Source: Neospora caninum Liverpool (lineage: Eukaryota; Apicomplexa; Conoidasida; Eucoccidiorida; Sarcocystidae). From it: 64,000 nucleotides of DNA. Below are positions 62,559-64,000 of the stretch, in pieces; the first letter of the stretch is position 1; every line of letters starts with the position of its first letter. A program made the position numbers and the translations under genes. The notes under the pieces were generated by a model that saw nothing but the letters and a program-made list of their open reading frames with translations, searched no databases and was not told where the DNA came from. Where the stretch lies: NCBI RefSeq assembly GCF_000208865.1, contig NC_018394.1, forward strand, positions 1-64,000, given 5' to 3'.

Positions 62559-64000
62559 TCACTGCGGCGACTGATCCGTTCGGTGGGTCGCACGTGCCTC
62601 TAGAGACGCCATGACGTTCGAGGCCAGCAAATCCTCCAAAATTGCCTGATCCCTCTTAAAGACCCCACGTGAGGCCTCGGTTCTAAGCAGAGGAACTTCA
62701 ACGACCTTCATGACAATGTTGTGTAAGTCCCCGCCCCCACGACCATGCCCTGTCTCCCCTATCACGCTTCCTTTCTCGGTTCCCATTCCTCCTGTCTCTG
62801 TTCCCACTCCTCCTGTCTCCCATTCCCTGCTCGCGATGCTGCTTCCGCCTTTGCTACCTCCGGCCACGACGGTACGCTCCTCCCCTCCGCCGGCGCACCC
62901 TCTCAAAGCAGAGGCTGCCGACGCATTTGGAGAAGAAGAGGGAGAGGTAGAGGGGACAGACGAAGGAGATGAAGAAGGCGCGAGAAGGGAAGAAGTTTGC
63001 TTTTCGTCTGCTTGGTTCTTGGCGGCCTCTGTGTCAGCTTGGAGTGCGTTATTGAGGGTAGAGAAATCGACAGGGACTCCTTTGTTCCTCAGGAAGTTCA
63101 CCAGTTCCATGTTTTTTCCTTCTTCTCTCGTTAAAAGAACAAGCACATGAACTTTTGCCGGCTTCGTCGTTTTGAAGCGGCAAGCGCCTCCGTCTTCTTC
63201 CTCTCCACCTTCCGCCTCTCTGCTTGCTGCATCGACGTCGCCTTCACCCTCCTGCGCGTTGCAGCCCTCGTCCCTTGTTCTGTTTTCCTTTTCTTTTTCG
63301 ATGTGGTTCTCGATCACCTGAAAAAGCGTCTCGGTCCAGTTCACGAGACCCGGCTGAGAAGCCGCAACGACCTTGGCAAACCCTGCGGGCCACAACGAAC
63401 GACGAGGCACCCGTGAACGGCACGTTTCTTCGAGCGTATATGTACTGTGTCTCTCAAGTCACGCAAATGAGAACACCGCGTCTCTCACAAGGAACAAAGG
63501 TGGGACGTAGAAAAAACGATCAAAACGTATGTGTGGCCTTTTTCTCGCTTCTGCGCTTCACTTCGACACACCAAACCACGTGCGTGTTCGCTGTGGTCGG
63601 AAGCGTGCGTGACGATCAGCAAGAGAAACGACCGTGGCCCGGGGGAAAAGCAGAGACTGTGACCGGGCGAAACGAACCGGCAAGAAGCCGATAAAAAAGC
63701 ATCGGAAGGAACCCGCGAACAGCGCGAAACGTGGCTGTCTCCGTTCCTCCTGGTGACGTTGCCTTACCTGCGTGGCGGGCGGCGGCCGCAGTCGTCGGGC
63801 CGATCGCAAGAGCCACGAGTTTCTGCGCTTCGCGCTTCCGCCTTTTCTCTGCTTCGCGTCCTTCAATGAGGCTGCTCTTGCATTCCTCCAGCAGACGCAT
63901 AAAGTCTGCTTCCGTGGACAACACGTGGCTGATATCCGCGCGAGGCTGCGTCGTTCTCTCGGCTGACGCATGTGAGCCCTGAGGAGCCGGCGGAGAGGAA
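62559..64000 (-). CDS. Two-exon hypothetical protein, 5' end beyond the window
   Basis: Minus-strand exons 64,000-63,768 (open to the window edge) and 63,382-62,559 join at a phase-1 GT-AG intron (donor GTAAGG, acceptor cccgcag). An acceptor-like cctcag also lies at 63,979-63,984, so the first visible exon may start at 63,978. The visible protein is about 350 residues. It begins with a charged helix (Met-Arg-Leu-Leu-Glu-Glu-Cys, then Glu-Lys-Arg-Arg-Lys-Arg-Glu). Next comes a conserved-looking segment across the junction (Gly-Phe-Ala-Lys-Val-Val, Asn-Trp-Thr-Glu-Thr), an acidic linker, a second segment (His-Val-Leu-Val-Leu-Leu-Thr and Phe-Leu-Arg-Asn-Lys-Gly-Val), then a Ser/Gly-rich insert and a C-terminal helix. 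I do not recognise the family. The Ser/Gly insert looks lineage-specific. Confidence 0.65.

Noticed and set aside
62710..63150. 146-codon plus-strand frame
   Set aside because: Antisense shadow of the Ser/Gly-rich insert of the minus-strand gene.
1..64000. CRISPR arrays, bacterial operons, rRNA genes or an integrated virus
   Set aside because: No short regularly spaced repeats, no Shine-Dalgarno-led gene runs, no rRNA-like sequence, and no viral replication or capsid proteins recognised; spliced genes show a eukaryotic nuclear source.

Overview
The window looks like nuclear DNA of an apicomplexan of the coccidian type (Toxoplasma, Neospora or Hammondia). Four things point there: genes cut into many short exons by 0.1-1.1 kb GT-AG introns; long Ser/Arg/Glu/Ala-rich disordered proteins; CCCTAAA-type telomere-like motifs; and a kilobase-scale satellite next to a gene-poor tract. 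The genus is an inference; no marker gene settles it.

Layout. (1) 1-4,490: about 3.5 near-identical head-to-tail copies of a 1,268-bp satellite. The window starts inside the array, so it continues to the left. (2) About 4,490-38,400: a gene-poor, subtelomere-like tract. It holds a second array (441-443-bp period, 19,404-20,830), a decayed ~600-bp duplication, a perfect 22-bp palindrome, an AT-rich island and a decayed telomere-like patch. Two minus-strand gene models stand out here: a five-exon gene with a C-terminal membrane helix (23,565-25,730), and a membrane-anchored protein with three acidic 32-residue repeats (27,234-27,935). (3) From about 38,400: ordinary gene-dense DNA. A 13-exon plus-strand gene (38,932-46,138) encodes a divergent COP9 signalosome subunit 1 (PCI domain). 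It is followed by a many-exon plus-strand coiled-coil protein (48,175-56,412). A long disordered single-exon protein (56,687-60,265) and a two-exon gene running off the right edge (62,559-64,000) lie on the minus strand.

There is no operon logic; each gene is its own eukaryotic unit. The most solid functional call is CSN1, a scaffold of the COP9 signalosome that removes NEDD8 from cullin-RING ubiquitin ligases. The most interesting unexplained items are the two arrays, the repeat-bearing membrane protein, a perfect 17-bp-stem hairpin about 480 bp upstream of the CSN1 start codon, a tRNA-Ala-like remnant inside a CSN1 intron, and telomere-like units beside a TA microsatellite inside the coiled-coil gene.

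Exon borders come from reading splice signals and phases by eye; no alignment or gene-finder was run.
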